This document shows, in pieces, positions 49,827-59,041 of a stretch of 64,000 nt of DNA (the stretch's first letter is position 1; the number at the start of each line of letters is the position of its first letter). A program made the translations under genes and the position numbers. The notes under the pieces were generated by a model. It saw only the letters and a program-made list of their open reading frames with translations, was not told the DNA's origin and did no database searches. Origin of the DNA: Amycolatopsis sacchari. GTDB taxonomy: Bacteria > Actinomycetota > Actinomycetes > Mycobacteriales > Pseudonocardiaceae. The stretch lies in the NCBI RefSeq assembly GCF_900114035.1, contig NZ_FORP01000007.1:1-64000 (forward strand), given 5' to 3'.

Positions 49827-51284
49827 ATGCTCGACGACGTGATGGCGGCCCTCGACACCGTCCTGCCCCGGCTGGCGGCGGTCACGGGCACCCCGGGGGT
49901 CGCCGTCGCGGTCGCGACGAGCACCGAACTGCGCACGGCCGCGACCGGGTTCGCCGACCTGCGCGCGGGCACCCCGATGACGGCCGACACGGTCGCACCG
50001 GCGGGCTCGCTCACGAAACCCGTGACAGGGCTGGCATTCCTGCGACTGGTGGAAGCGGGCGAAGCCGGCCTGGACACGCGGATCGACGAGGTGCTGCCTC
50101 GGGGTTTGCGTGGTCCGGACGCCGCGCCGGTCACCGCCGCGATGCTGGCCGCCCACCAAGGTGGTTACTACAGCGACATCGTGGCCGCTACGGCGCACAC
50201 CGCGCCGGCCGAAGGAATCCTGGACTTCGTCCGCCGCCGGCACGAAACCGGACGCGCCGTGGAGTACGGCGGGGCGCTCCCGTTGACGACGAAACCGGGC
50301 TCGTACTCGTACTCCACCTTCGGCGTCGGGGTGCTCGGTGGCGCCGTCGAGCACCTGACCGGCGAACCCTACGGCGACCACGTGCGGCGGCACGTGTTCG
50401 CGCCGGCCGGGATGCGCGACACGAGCATCGACGACGGCGCGGGCCGGCCGCGGCCCGGTGGCGCGACCGGTTACATGGCGTTCGGCGACTGGTGCCTGCC
50501 CAGCCCGCCCCTGCGTTCGTCGGCGTACCCGGGCGTCGGGATGCACTGCAGCGCCACGGATGCCGGTCGGCTGCTGCAATCCCTGCTGCGCACCGCGAGG
50601 GGCGACCGCGGTGTCGTCGGGCCGGACTCGCTCGCGGCCATGGTGACGCCGCGGGTCGCGCGGCCGAGCCCGCACGGCGTGAAGTCGTTCTCCGGCCTGA
50701 CACTCGAACTCGCCGACCCCGAGCTGGGTGAGGACTGGTGGTGGGGTCACACGGCGGCCTTCCCGTGGGGGTTCTGGTGGGAGGCCAGGGTCTGGCCGCA
50801 CCGCGACGTCGCCGCCGTCGCGGTCGGCAACCGGTGGGACATGGCGCGGTTCCACAACCCCGCCGGCCGCAGCGCGCCCGGGCTCGCCGTCGAGTGGGCC
50901 GGGCGCCGGGCCGCGTCCGGTGTCCCGCAAAGCCTTCCGGCGCGAGACGGGCGGCTCCGCTGGACCGGGCCGCGGCCCACCCCGGAAAGCTCGTACTGGA
51001 TGGGCGTTCTTGTCGGGGAACGCGTCCACGGGCTGTTGTCCGTGCCCGACCCGCTGCCGCCCGCGACGACGGAAGGCGCCCGCTGCCTCGGCGACTCCGA
51101 ACCGGACGGCTGGGACCCGGAGGCGTTCAGGCGCGGGGTGGCGCAGGCGCGGGCCGCCTCCCCCGACCCGGAAGAGCTCCGCGCGCTGGGCAAGGACCTC
51201 GGCCACGGCGCGGCGTTGTGGATGCTGGAGTGCGGGGCGTCGAGCGCCGAGGTGACGATGCCGGTGGACTTCTTCGCCCGCTGA
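49827..51284 (+). CDS. beta-lactamase-family serine hydrolase
   Basis: A 485-residue class C/DD-peptidase-fold protein. The nucleophile motif is S61-L-T-K64; the Tyr motif appears as Y162-S-T and the third motif as HTA (WWGHTAAFPWG) rather than HTG or KTG. There is no signal peptide, so it acts in the cytoplasm, unlike cell-wall peptidases. Such proteins include EstB-type esterases, amidases and transacylases of natural-product clusters. A C-terminal domain of about 130 residues is unassigned. Next to lanthipeptide and P450 genes it could tailor or deacylate the product, or act as a leader peptidase (speculative). The ATG has CCGGAGGAG upstream. Confidence 0.82.
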   Translation: MLDDVMAALDTVLPRLAAVTGTPGVAVAVATSTELRTAATGFADLRAGTPMTADTVAPAGSLTKPVTGLAFLRLVEAGEAGLDTRIDEVLPRGLRGPDAAPVTAAMLAAHQGGYYSDIVAATAHTAPAEGILDFVRRRHETGRAVEYGGALPLTTKPGSYSYSTFGVGVLGGAVEHLTGEPYGDHVRRHVFAPAGMRDTSIDDGAGRPRPGGATGYMAFGDWCLPSPPLRSSAYPGVGMHCSATDAGRLLQSLLRTARGDRGVVGPDSLAAMVTPRVARPSPHGVKSFSGLTLELADPELGEDWWWGHTAAFPWGFWWEARVWPHRDVAAVAVGNRWDMARFHNPAGRSAPGLAVEWAGRRAASGVPQSLPARDGRLRWTGPRPTPESSYWMGVLVGERVHGLLSVPDPLPPATTEGARCLGDSEPDGWDPEAFRRGVAQARAASPDPEELRALGKDLGHGAALWMLECGASSAEVTMPVDFFAR

Positions 51285-51287
51285 CGC

Positions 51288-52514
51288 TCAGCGCAGCCGC
51301 ACGTGCAGGCTGACCCGGTGGCGGGCGCGCGGCAGCGGCACCCACTCCGGCTCGTCCACCGGGTGCATCGCGGGAAAGCGCTCGAACAGGCCGCGCAACG
51401 CGACCTCCGCCTCCAGCTTCGCGAGGGCGACGCCGAGGCAGAAGTGCGGCCCCCAGCCGAACCCGAGGCTGCCCTCGCGGCGGCCGTGCTCGGCCTGCCA
51501 GCGCACGTCGGCGTGGCGCGGATGGGCGAACTGGGCCGGATCGCGGTTCGCGGCGCCGAGCACGGCCTGCACCGGGTCCCCCGCCGCGATCCGCACGCCG
51601 CCCACCTCCAGGTCGGTCGCGGCGTACCGCAACCGGGCGAGCTGCACCGGGCCGTCGGTGCGGACGAGTTCGCGCACCGCCGCCGGCCAGAGCGCCGGTT
51701 CGGCGCGCAGCAGCTCCCGGTGGGCGGGGTCCCGCATGAGGGCGAGTGCGCCGTTGGACAGCAGGTGCGCCATGGTCTCGTGCCCGGCGAGCACGAGGAA
51801 CACCACCAGCGCCACGATGTCGACGTCGGTCAGCCCGCCCTGGGCGATGACCTGGCTCACCAGGTCGTCCCGGGGCTCGGCGCGCCGCCGCTCGACCAGC
51901 GCGTGGCAGGAGGAGACCATCTCGCCGAACGTCGGCGTGATCTGTGCCGGGTCTTCGCCGACGAGCACCTTGCCCCAGCGCCACCAGTCCGCCCAGTCGG
52001 TCTCCGGGACGCCGACCAGTTCGCAGACCACGGCCGTCGCCACCGGGTAGGCGAAGACGTCGAGCAGGTTCACGGGAGTGTTCCCGGCACCCGGCGCGGC
52101 CTCGACGTCGTCGAGCAGCTCGTCGACGATCTGCTGCACGCGGGGGCGGAGTTCGCTCACCCGCGAGGCGCTGAAGGCGTGGCTGATCCTGTGGCGCAAG
52201 CGGGTGTGCTCGGGCCCGTCCAGGCTGAGCATGCTCGCGCGCAGGTACGGCAGGTGCTCCGGAGGCGTGCCCAGCGCGAGGAAGGCCTGCTCCTGCGTCT
52301 GCGCGCCCTGGCCCGGCAGGCCGGTGGGATCGGTGCGCACGGCCGGGTTCGTGAGCACCGCGCGGACGTCCTCGTTCCGCGTGACGAGCCAGCCCTCCTC
52401 GCCGCTGGGCAGCCGGGCCCAGCAGATCGGCGACTCGGCGAGGACGCGGTCGTAACCGCACACCGGGTCGGCGAGGACGGCCGGGTCACGCAGGTCCACC
52501 ACGGGTTCGGGCAT
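51288..52514 (-). CDS. cytochrome P450
   Basis: A 408-residue soluble bacterial P450. The heme loop is GFGWGPHFCLG with the proximal C359; the I-helix oxygen-activating motif reads LAGHETM; the K-helix ExxR is in RELVRTD. It lies between the SxxK hydrolase (3 bases, convergent) and the MOSC-reductase-ferredoxin gene (divergent, 90 bases). It probably hydroxylates or oxidatively cross-links a natural product; the class cannot be refined beyond CYP107-like secondary metabolism P450s. The divergent neighbour supplies a self-contained electron-transfer chain, an attractive redox partner (inference). Confidence 0.92.
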   Translation of the reverse strand: MPEPVVDLRDPAVLADPVCGYDRVLAESPICWARLPSGEEGWLVTRNEDVRAVLTNPAVRTDPTGLPGQGAQTQEQAFLALGTPPEHLPYLRASMLSLDGPEHTRLRHRISHAFSASRVSELRPRVQQIVDELLDDVEAAPGAGNTPVNLLDVFAYPVATAVVCELVGVPETDWADWWRWGKVLVGEDPAQITPTFGEMVSSCHALVERRRAEPRDDLVSQVIAQGGLTDVDIVALVVFLVLAGHETMAHLLSNGALALMRDPAHRELLRAEPALWPAAVRELVRTDGPVQLARLRYAATDLEVGGVRIAAGDPVQAVLGAANRDPAQFAHPRHADVRWQAEHGRREGSLGFGWGPHFCLGVALAKLEAEVALRGLFERFPAMHPVDEPEWVPLPRARHRVSLHVRLR

Positions 52515-52604
52515 TCGACCATGGTGCCACGCGGTTTTCGCCACGACGGCCGGTTGACACAGCGGGCAACGACACTGCCCGCCCGGTTCTCGTACCCTGG
52601 GCGG

Positions 52605-54365
52605 ATGGCCACCCTGGTATCGGTCAACGTCGGGATGCCCGCGGACGTGCCGTGGCGCGGCAGGACGGTGCACACCGGCGTGTACAAGCGGCCGGTCACC
52701 GGCGCCAGGGTGGTCCGGCGGCTCAACGTCGACGGTGACGGGCAGGGCGACCTGGGCGGGCACGGCGGTGAGCACCGGGCCGTGCTGGTGTACCAGACGG
52801 AGGCCTACCGCTTCTGGCGGGCGGAACTCGGCCGCGAGGACCTCGAACCCGGTGCCTTCGGCGAGAACTTCACGGTCGACGGCCTGCTCGACGCCGAGGT
52901 CTGCATAGGCGATCGCTACCGCATCGGCGGTGCCCTGTTCGAGGTGTCCCAGCCGCGGGTGACGTGCTACCGGGTGGGGTTGCGCCTCGGCGAGGAGCGC
53001 ATGGCGGCGTTGCTGGTTTCCCGCCGCCGCCCGGGTTTCTACCTCCGGGTGCTCGAAGAGGGCGAAGTCGAGGCCGGGCAGGAGATCGTCAAGGTCGCCG
53101 GCGGGCCGGAAGGGATGACCGTCGAGGAGCTCGACGGCCTGCTCTACCTGCCGGGACACACCCGCGAGCAGGTCGAGCGCGCGCTGCGGATACCGGCGCT
53201 CAGCCCCGGCTGGCAGGGCTCGCTGCGCAAGCTCCTCGACCGGGCGGACAACGAAACGGATGGATCATCCGGGAATGTGGGGCTCACCGACGCGGCGAGC
53301 GCCCCGCCTCCCGGCTGGCCGGGTTTCCGGCCGCTGCGCGTGGTGGACGTCAAGGCAGAGAGCCGCGAGGTGCTTTCGCTGACGCTGGCCGATCCCGGCG
53401 GCGCACCGCTGCCGGACGCGCGGCCGGGGCAGTTCCTCACGGTCAAGGTCCCCGCTGGGGACACGCCGCTGGTCCGCAGCTACTCGCTGTCCGGCGGGCA
53501 GGGCGTCGGCCGGTACCGGATCAGCGTGAAGATCGAGCCGCACGGCGCGGCCGGCGCCAGGCTGCGCGACGAGGTCCGGGCCGGGAGCACCCTCGACGCG
53601 GCCGCGCCCCGCGGCGTTTTTTCGCTGCAGGACGGCGAAGACCCGGTTGTCCTGCTGTCGGCGGGGATCGGTGTGACGCCCGTGCTGGCCATGCTCCACG
53701 CGCTCGCCCGGGCGCGGAGCGAGCGCGAGGTGTGGTGGCTGCACGGTGCCCGCGACGGCAGCGAGCACCCCTTCGCCGGGGAAACCCGTGCCCTGCTGGG
53801 AAAACTCCCGCACGCCCGCTCGTTCGTCTACTACAGCAGACCCCGTGCCGCCGACCGGCGCGGCGCCGACTACACGGAGGCAGGCCGGCTGACGGAGGAC
53901 GTCATCCGCGCCTTGGCACTGCCCACCACCGCGGACGCTTACGTCTGCGGCCCGGCGGGCTTCCTGACGGACATGACGCAGGCGCTGACCGGATGCGGCT
54001 TGGCGCCCGGGCGCGTGCACACCGAGGTCTTCGGCGCCTTGGGCGCCCTCACGCCGGGGCTGCGCGAGGTCACGACCACGCCGCACCCGCCGCCGGGTCC
54101 GCCCGGCGGCGGGCCGGCTGTTTCGTTCGCGCGGAGCGGGCTCACCGTCGCCTGGGACGACCGGCACGGCTCGCTCCTGGAGCTCGCCGAGGCGTGCGAC
54201 GTGCCGGTCCGCTGGTCGTGCCGGACCGGCGTCTGCCACACCTGCGAACTGGCCCTGCTCTCCGGCGCCGTCGGCTACCGGCCCGAGCCGCTGGAGCCCC
54301 CGGCGGACGGGAACGTCCTCATCTGCTGCGCGAAACCCGCCGAACCGGTCGTGCTGGATCTTTGA
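52605..54365 (+). CDS. MOSC - flavin reductase - 2Fe-2S ferredoxin fusion
   Basis: A 586-residue three-part protein. Residues 1-160 are a YiiM-type MOSC domain with the conserved cysteine C121 (PRVTCYRVG) that can hold a molybdenum cofactor or sulfur carrier, and 165-215 are its three-helix 3-alpha tail. Residues 240-480 are a phthalate-dioxygenase-reductase-like flavin/NAD domain with R291-S-Y-S and GIGVTP. Residues 500-586 are a plant-type ferredoxin with C539, C544, C547 and C574 or C575. It would move electrons from NADH through flavin to the iron-sulfur centre, to the MOSC site or to the neighbouring P450. MOSC proteins often handle N-hydroxylated or sulfur compounds. Confidence 0.87.
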   Translation: MATLVSVNVGMPADVPWRGRTVHTGVYKRPVTGARVVRRLNVDGDGQGDLGGHGGEHRAVLVYQTEAYRFWRAELGREDLEPGAFGENFTVDGLLDAEVCIGDRYRIGGALFEVSQPRVTCYRVGLRLGEERMAALLVSRRRPGFYLRVLEEGEVEAGQEIVKVAGGPEGMTVEELDGLLYLPGHTREQVERALRIPALSPGWQGSLRKLLDRADNETDGSSGNVGLTDAASAPPPGWPGFRPLRVVDVKAESREVLSLTLADPGGAPLPDARPGQFLTVKVPAGDTPLVRSYSLSGGQGVGRYRISVKIEPHGAAGARLRDEVRAGSTLDAAAPRGVFSLQDGEDPVVLLSAGIGVTPVLAMLHALARARSEREVWWLHGARDGSEHPFAGETRALLGKLPHARSFVYYSRPRAADRRGADYTEAGRLTEDVIRALALPTTADAYVCGPAGFLTDMTQALTGCGLAPGRVHTEVFGALGALTPGLREVTTTPHPPPGPPGGGPAVSFARSGLTVAWDDRHGSLLELAEACDVPVRWSCRTGVCHTCELALLSGAVGYRPEPLEPPADGNVLICCAKPAEPVVLDL

Positions 54366-54371
54366 GCAGGG

Positions 54372-55310
54372 TCAGCGCCGCAGCCGGGCGAGCATGAGGG
54401 TGGGGTCGTCGCCCGCGAGGTTGGCGCCGTTGGTCACGTAGACCCGGTCTCCCCTGACGGCGACGGCCGTGGTGCCCTGCATGCCGTCCCCCGCGTCGAG
54501 GAGGGTGTCGTGCGTGCCGTTCGCGTTCACGCGCACGAGCTCGTTCGCCTGGTTGATCGCGGCGAGGATTTCGTCGCCCCGGTCCGTGAAGTCGAAGTCG
54601 TCGATGCCCGCCAGGCCCGTGGCGCGGACCTCCGCGCGGCCGGAGCCGCCGTCCCTGGTGACCGGGATGCGGACGATCGTGCCGCGGTCGGAGTTGCTCG
54701 CCCACACGGCGCCGTCGTGCACCTTCATGCCGTTCGCGCCGAAGAAACCGTTAGGGGCCAACGTCGGGTCCGCCGACCACACGGTCGCCCGGCCGCCGCC
54801 CAGCGGGGCCTGCCAGATGCGCCCACCGGCGGAATCGGTCACCAGAAAACGCTTTCGCGGGCCGTCGATGACGAGGGCGTTCGGCATCGTGTCGGCGGGC
54901 AGCGGTACGACGAGCCGCGGTGCACCCGAGCGAGGGAGCTGCCAGATGCCGGTCAACCCGCCCTGACCTGAGGAGTAAAGGAAGTACAGCGTCCCGCTGT
55001 CGGCGCGGGCCACGCCGGTGACGACGGGATCGCCGACGACGGGGGTGGTCCCGCCACCGCCCGGCGGCAACGGCATCGTGGTGAGCACGGCGACTGCCCC
55101 GTCCGGCGCGACGCGCACGACCTGGCGGGCGGGGATCATGCCGATGACCACGCCACCGCCGGGCTCCAGCGCGATGCTTTCGGCGGCCTGGCCCGCGGCC
55201 CGGTCGAAGTGGGCGAGGACGCGGACCTCGCCGAGGCTGCTCGCCGACGCGGGAACCGCGGTGCCGACGACGAGGAGTGCGGCGAGGCCGAGTGTGCGGA
55301 TCGTTTTCAC
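54372..55310 (-). CDS. exported SMP-30/NHL-like beta-propeller protein
   Basis: A 312-residue protein with a cleavable signal peptide (hydrophobic LGLAALLVVGTAVPASASS, cleavage near residue 25) followed by repeated strands of a beta-propeller (GVARADSGTLYFLYSS, IWQLPRSG, NGMKVHDGAVWASNSDRG, GIDDFDFTDRGDEILAAINQ). The repeats resemble SMP-30/gluconolactonase or NHL propellers; clear metal ligands for lactonase activity were not identified, so it is not called a gluconolactonase. It is transcribed alone and converges on the MOSC fusion. The GTG 55310 start leaves only a short gap to GGGAG, so the start is uncertain. Confidence 0.72.
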   Translation of the reverse strand: MKTIRTLGLAALLVVGTAVPASASSLGEVRVLAHFDRAAGQAAESIALEPGGGVVIGMIPARQVVRVAPDGAVAVLTTMPLPPGGGGTTPVVGDPVVTGVARADSGTLYFLYSSGQGGLTGIWQLPRSGAPRLVVPLPADTMPNALVIDGPRKRFLVTDSAGGRIWQAPLGGGRATVWSADPTLAPNGFFGANGMKVHDGAVWASNSDRGTIVRIPVTRDGGSGRAEVRATGLAGIDDFDFTDRGDEILAAINQANELVRVNANGTHDTLLDAGDGMQGTTAVAVRGDRVYVTNGANLAGDDPTLMLARLRR

Positions 55311-55502
55311 GCTCCCAGCATCGGTTCCCCGGCGGCGGTGCGACCAGGACCTGCCGGAACCCCCCAGCGTGGGCCACGTCACGGGACGGCAGTGTGAGGA
55401 ACCGCCGCCGGAACCGCTGGACGAGTGGGAGGTTCGCACCTCTCCTCGCGCCCGGGAGCACGCCTAGTGTCGATCCGTGTCACCGAGGGAAAGCGAGGAC
55501 CC

Positions 55503-57143
55503 ATGCCTGTGACCAGGGACAACGACGTCATGGACGGGTTGATGCAGCCGCGGCCGCTCACCATCGCCCACATCCTGGAGCGGGCCGAGCGGCTCTACGC
55601 GCACAAGCACGTCACCACGGCGGGCGGCGAGCGGCTCACCTACGCCGAGGTCGCCGAGCACGTCCGCCGCCTCGCCACCGCGCTGGACTCCCTCGGCGTC
55701 CCGCGCGGCGCCCGTGTCGGCACCTTCGCCGCGAACACCCGCCGCCACCTGGAGCTCTACCTCGCGCTGCCCGTGACGAAGCGGGTGCTGCACTCCATCA
55801 ACATCCGCCTGTCCGCCGAGCACCTCGAATACATCGTCAACCACGCCGAGGACGACGTGGTGTGCGTGGACCGGGGGCTGCTCCCCCGGATCTGGCCGAG
55901 CGCGGAGCGGATGCCCGGGGTGCGGTACTGGGTCGTGCTGCCGGACGGCACCGACACACCCGTCCCCGACGACCCGCGCATCCTGGACTACGACGAGCTG
56001 ATCTCCGGCAGCGAGCCCTTCACGGGTTCGTTCGAGGACGCTTTCACGCTCGCCGACGAGAACCTCGCCGCCGGGCTCTGCTACACCTCCGGCACGACCG
56101 GCTCCCCCAAGGGCGTCCTCTACAGCCACCGTTCGACGGTCCTGCACTGCCTCGGCACCCTCGCCGCCGGCTTCATCGGCCTCTGCGAAAGCGACGTCGT
56201 GATGCCGATCGTGCCCATGTTCCACGCCAACGCCTGGGGCCTGCCCTACGGCGCGATGATGACGGGCGCCGCCCTGGTCCTCCCCGGCCCGTCGGCGGAG
56301 CCCGCGCACCTGCTGGGCCTGATGGAGGCCGAGCGCGTCACCGTCGCGGGTGCGGTACCGACCGTGTGGACGAGCCTGGCGCCGCACCTGCGGGCACACG
56401 ACTTGAGCGCCACGCGGTTCCTGCTCGGCGGCGGTTCCGCCGTTCCCACGGCGCTGTCCGAGACCTACCGCGCCGCGATCGGCGTGCCCATCACGCATTC
56501 CTGGGGGATGACGGAGGTCAGTCCCGTCGGGGTCATCGGCGGCACGCGCACCCAGCACCGCGACGCGACGGAGGAGGAGCGGGTGGCGGTGCGGTCCGCG
56601 CAGGGCCAGCCCCTGCCGCTCGTCAACATCCGCATCGTCGACGTCGAGACGGGCGCCGAGCTGCCGCGCGACGGGAAGGCGGTCGGCGAGCTGCAGGTGG
56701 CGGGCCCGTGGGTGGCGGGCGGCTACTTCCGGGTGGACACCCCGGAAAGCTTCACCGAGGACGGCTGGCTGCGCACGGGCGACCTGGCCACCATCGACGC
56801 CGACGGGTACCTGCGGCTGGTGGACCGGATGAAGGACCTGATCAAGTCCGGCGGCGAGTGGATCTCCTCGGTCGAACTCGAGGCCGCCATCTCGTCGCAC
56901 CCCGACGTCGTCGAGGTCGCCGTGATCGCCCGCCCCGACCCGCGGTGGATGGAGCGCCCCGTCGCCTACGTCGTGCTCCGCGACGGGAGCACCGCCACGG
57001 CCGGCGAACTGCGGGCGCACATCGAGCCGATGGTCGCGAAGTGGTGGCTGCCGGACGACTTCGTGTTCATGGCCAAGCTGCCCAAGACCGGGACCGGCAA
57101 GCTGTCGAAGGCCAGCCTGCGGGACGCGCAACGCATCGCTTGA
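55503..57143 (+). CDS. AMP-dependent acyl-CoA ligase (FadD-like)
   Basis: A 546-residue ANL-superfamily ligase. The P-loop is YTSGTTGSPKGVLYSH, the A5 region HSWGMTEVSP, A7 GWLRTGD, A8 RMKDLIKSGGEWIS, and the catalytic lysine is in PKTGTGKLSK near the C terminus. The A8 and A5 forms fit medium- to long-chain fatty-acid or aryl-acid CoA ligases. It activates a carboxylate with ATP and then CoA. The ATG at 55503 is preceded by a GAGG site (GCGAGGACCC). It is monocistronic, with a hairpin shared with the convergent regulator. Confidence 0.9.
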   Translation: MPVTRDNDVMDGLMQPRPLTIAHILERAERLYAHKHVTTAGGERLTYAEVAEHVRRLATALDSLGVPRGARVGTFAANTRRHLELYLALPVTKRVLHSINIRLSAEHLEYIVNHAEDDVVCVDRGLLPRIWPSAERMPGVRYWVVLPDGTDTPVPDDPRILDYDELISGSEPFTGSFEDAFTLADENLAAGLCYTSGTTGSPKGVLYSHRSTVLHCLGTLAAGFIGLCESDVVMPIVPMFHANAWGLPYGAMMTGAALVLPGPSAEPAHLLGLMEAERVTVAGAVPTVWTSLAPHLRAHDLSATRFLLGGGSAVPTALSETYRAAIGVPITHSWGMTEVSPVGVIGGTRTQHRDATEEERVAVRSAQGQPLPLVNIRIVDVETGAELPRDGKAVGELQVAGPWVAGGYFRVDTPESFTEDGWLRTGDLATIDADGYLRLVDRMKDLIKSGGEWISSVELEAAISSHPDVVEVAVIARPDPRWMERPVAYVVLRDGSTATAGELRAHIEPMVAKWWLPDDFVFMAKLPKTGTGKLSKASLRDAQRIA

Positions 57144-57154
57144 GCGACAGTCCA

Positions 57155-57179
57155 CTCAGGACTGTGTGCTAGTCCTGAG
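57155..57179. terminator. hairpin between ligase and PucR-type gene
   Basis: CTCAGGACT (57155-57163) and AGTCCTGAG (57171-57179) are perfect arms around a seven-base loop in the 12-base gap and 3' end of the convergent regulator gene. It is likely a two-way terminator. Confidence 0.6.
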
Positions 57180-58904
57180 CTGGTGGAGCCGGAGCCCCAG
57201 CCGCAGCTCCAGGTCGTTGCCCTGGCGCCAGTCGGGACCGAGCACCGCGCCGACGCGGTCCAGCCGCTTCAGCAGCGTGTTGACGTGGACGTGCAGGGCG
57301 CGGGCGGTCGCCGCGACGTTGGTCTGGTTGGCGTAGTAGGCGCTCAGCGTGTCGACGAGGTTGGTGCCCCGGCGCCGGTCGTAGTCGAGGAGCGCACCGA
57401 TCGTGTCGGTGAGGAAACGGTCGAGCTCCCCCACCCGGTCGGGGTCGAAAACCATGGCGTACAAGGCATAGCGTCCGGTGGCAGCACCGACGTCGGTGTG
57501 CCCGACCGCCCGCATCACCGCCGCGCAGCGACTGGCCAGCGAGAACGCGCGCGCCCAGTCGTGGCCGGACGTCCGCTGCCCGGCGACGACGACGGGCGCG
57601 CCCAGTGTGCGGCGGAGCCGTTGGTGCACCTCCCCGGCGGTCCGGTCGGCGTCGTCGCCGGGGAGGATCATCGTGGCCCTGCCGAGGTGTTCGCCGGCCA
57701 GCCCCGCGCGGTCGCGGGCGATGTCGTGCAGGTGGCGCGCGAGGTCGGTCGACGGCACCGCCGGGCAGTCGGCGACCAGGACGAGGTCCAGCCGGTCGAC
57801 GTCGATGTTGCGCGCCCTCGCGCGGGCGCGCTGAGCCGGGCTGATCCCGGGGCTGCCGAGCATGAGCTCGGTCAGGAGCTCCCCGCTCAGCCGCTCACTG
57901 GCCTCGGCCACCGCCTGTTCCTTGAGGATGAGCAACCCGAGGATGTGCGTGGCGCGTTCGACCGTGCGCAGGTCCATGCCGTCCGGGGCGTCACCCGTCG
58001 CCTTGCGGCACCACACCAGCGCGCCGAGGTAACTGTCGCCGGCCTGGATCGAAGCCACACTGCGGGCGATGCCCGCGCCGTCGACCGCGGTGGTGCAGCG
58101 GCCCGTGCGCCGCGCGTCGCGCACCAGATCGGTCAGGTCGGCTCCCGTTGGGGTGCAAGGGTTCGACACGGAATTCCGGCGGGCGACGGCGGCACCGGCG
58201 CGGTCCAGGAGCGTGACGTCACCGCCGAGCTGGTCAGCGAGGAGCTGCGCGACGTCGCCCGGTGACCCGCCCTCCAGCACCACGCCGGTCAGCGCTTCGT
58301 GCAGCGCCTGCGCCCGCTCCATGACGGCCATGTGGTCCTCGATCCGCCGGTACGCGATCTGCAGGTCCCGCAAGGCTTTCCGGCTTTCCTCGTAGAGCCG
58401 GGCGTTGTCGAGCGCGACCGCGGCGTGGTCGGCGAACGCGGTCAGCAACGCGATCTCGTCCGCGCGGAACGAACGCTCGGAGCGGTCCGCGGCGAACAAG
58501 GCGCCCACCGCCTCGCCCCGGATGACCAGCGGCACGCCGAGCAACGCGACGAGCCCCTCGGTGGTGACCAGGCGGTCGAAGTCCGGGTCGTGGTCGATGA
58601 TCGTCGCGGCCGCGTAGTCCCGCACCCAGTGCGGGCTCCGCGAGGCCAGCACCTTGCCGCCCAGCCCCACCCCCGCCGGGATGCACGCGGCGAGGAAGGA
58701 CGCGGAGATCGTGCCTTCCGAGGCCCTGGCCGACAGCCTGCCGTCCTCGCCGACCAGCGACAGGTAGGTGAAGTCCGTGCCGATCAGCTCGTGGGCGTGG
58801 TGCACGATCGACTGCAGGACCTCGTCGAGCTCGCCCAGCGCGGTGAGCGACTTGGCCGTCGCGTACAACGACGCCAGTTCACGCTGCCGCCGGTCGTCGG
58901 CCAC
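57156..58904 (-). CDS. GAF-domain regulator with PucR-type HTH
   Basis: A 582-residue regulator. The N-terminal GAF domain (about 15-170; ELIGTDFTYLSLVGEDGRLS, ALLGVPLVIRGEAVGALFAADR) is followed by a middle region and the C-terminal PucR/CdaR helix-turn-helix (NVAATARALHVHVNTLLKRLDRV). Such proteins activate catabolic genes on sensing an aromatic or purine-like ligand. GTG 58904 has AAGGAGG just upstream and is preferred to a longer frame. It is divergent from the MHS transporter/esterase pair, which it likely controls. Confidence 0.85.
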   Translation of the reverse strand: MADDRRQRELASLYATAKSLTALGELDEVLQSIVHHAHELIGTDFTYLSLVGEDGRLSARASEGTISASFLAACIPAGVGLGGKVLASRSPHWVRDYAAATIIDHDPDFDRLVTTEGLVALLGVPLVIRGEAVGALFAADRSERSFRADEIALLTAFADHAAVALDNARLYEESRKALRDLQIAYRRIEDHMAVMERAQALHEALTGVVLEGGSPGDVAQLLADQLGGDVTLLDRAGAAVARRNSVSNPCTPTGADLTDLVRDARRTGRCTTAVDGAGIARSVASIQAGDSYLGALVWCRKATGDAPDGMDLRTVERATHILGLLILKEQAVAEASERLSGELLTELMLGSPGISPAQRARARARNIDVDRLDLVLVADCPAVPSTDLARHLHDIARDRAGLAGEHLGRATMILPGDDADRTAGEVHQRLRRTLGAPVVVAGQRTSGHDWARAFSLASRCAAVMRAVGHTDVGAATGRYALYAMVFDPDRVGELDRFLTDTIGALLDYDRRRGTNLVDTLSAYYANQTNVAATARALHVHVNTLLKRLDRVGAVLGPDWRQGNDLELRLGLRLHQLRTSTQS

Positions 58905-59041
58905 GATGCCTCCTTCTGGAGGTGGGCGAAAAGCCCACCGGAACGCCGGGAGTTGTGGATGGTCCACACCTCAACCGCAGCCTAGCGGCGCCATACCATG
59001 ACCGCCATCACTTGCCTGCGCTACCAACGAAGGCGGCACCC

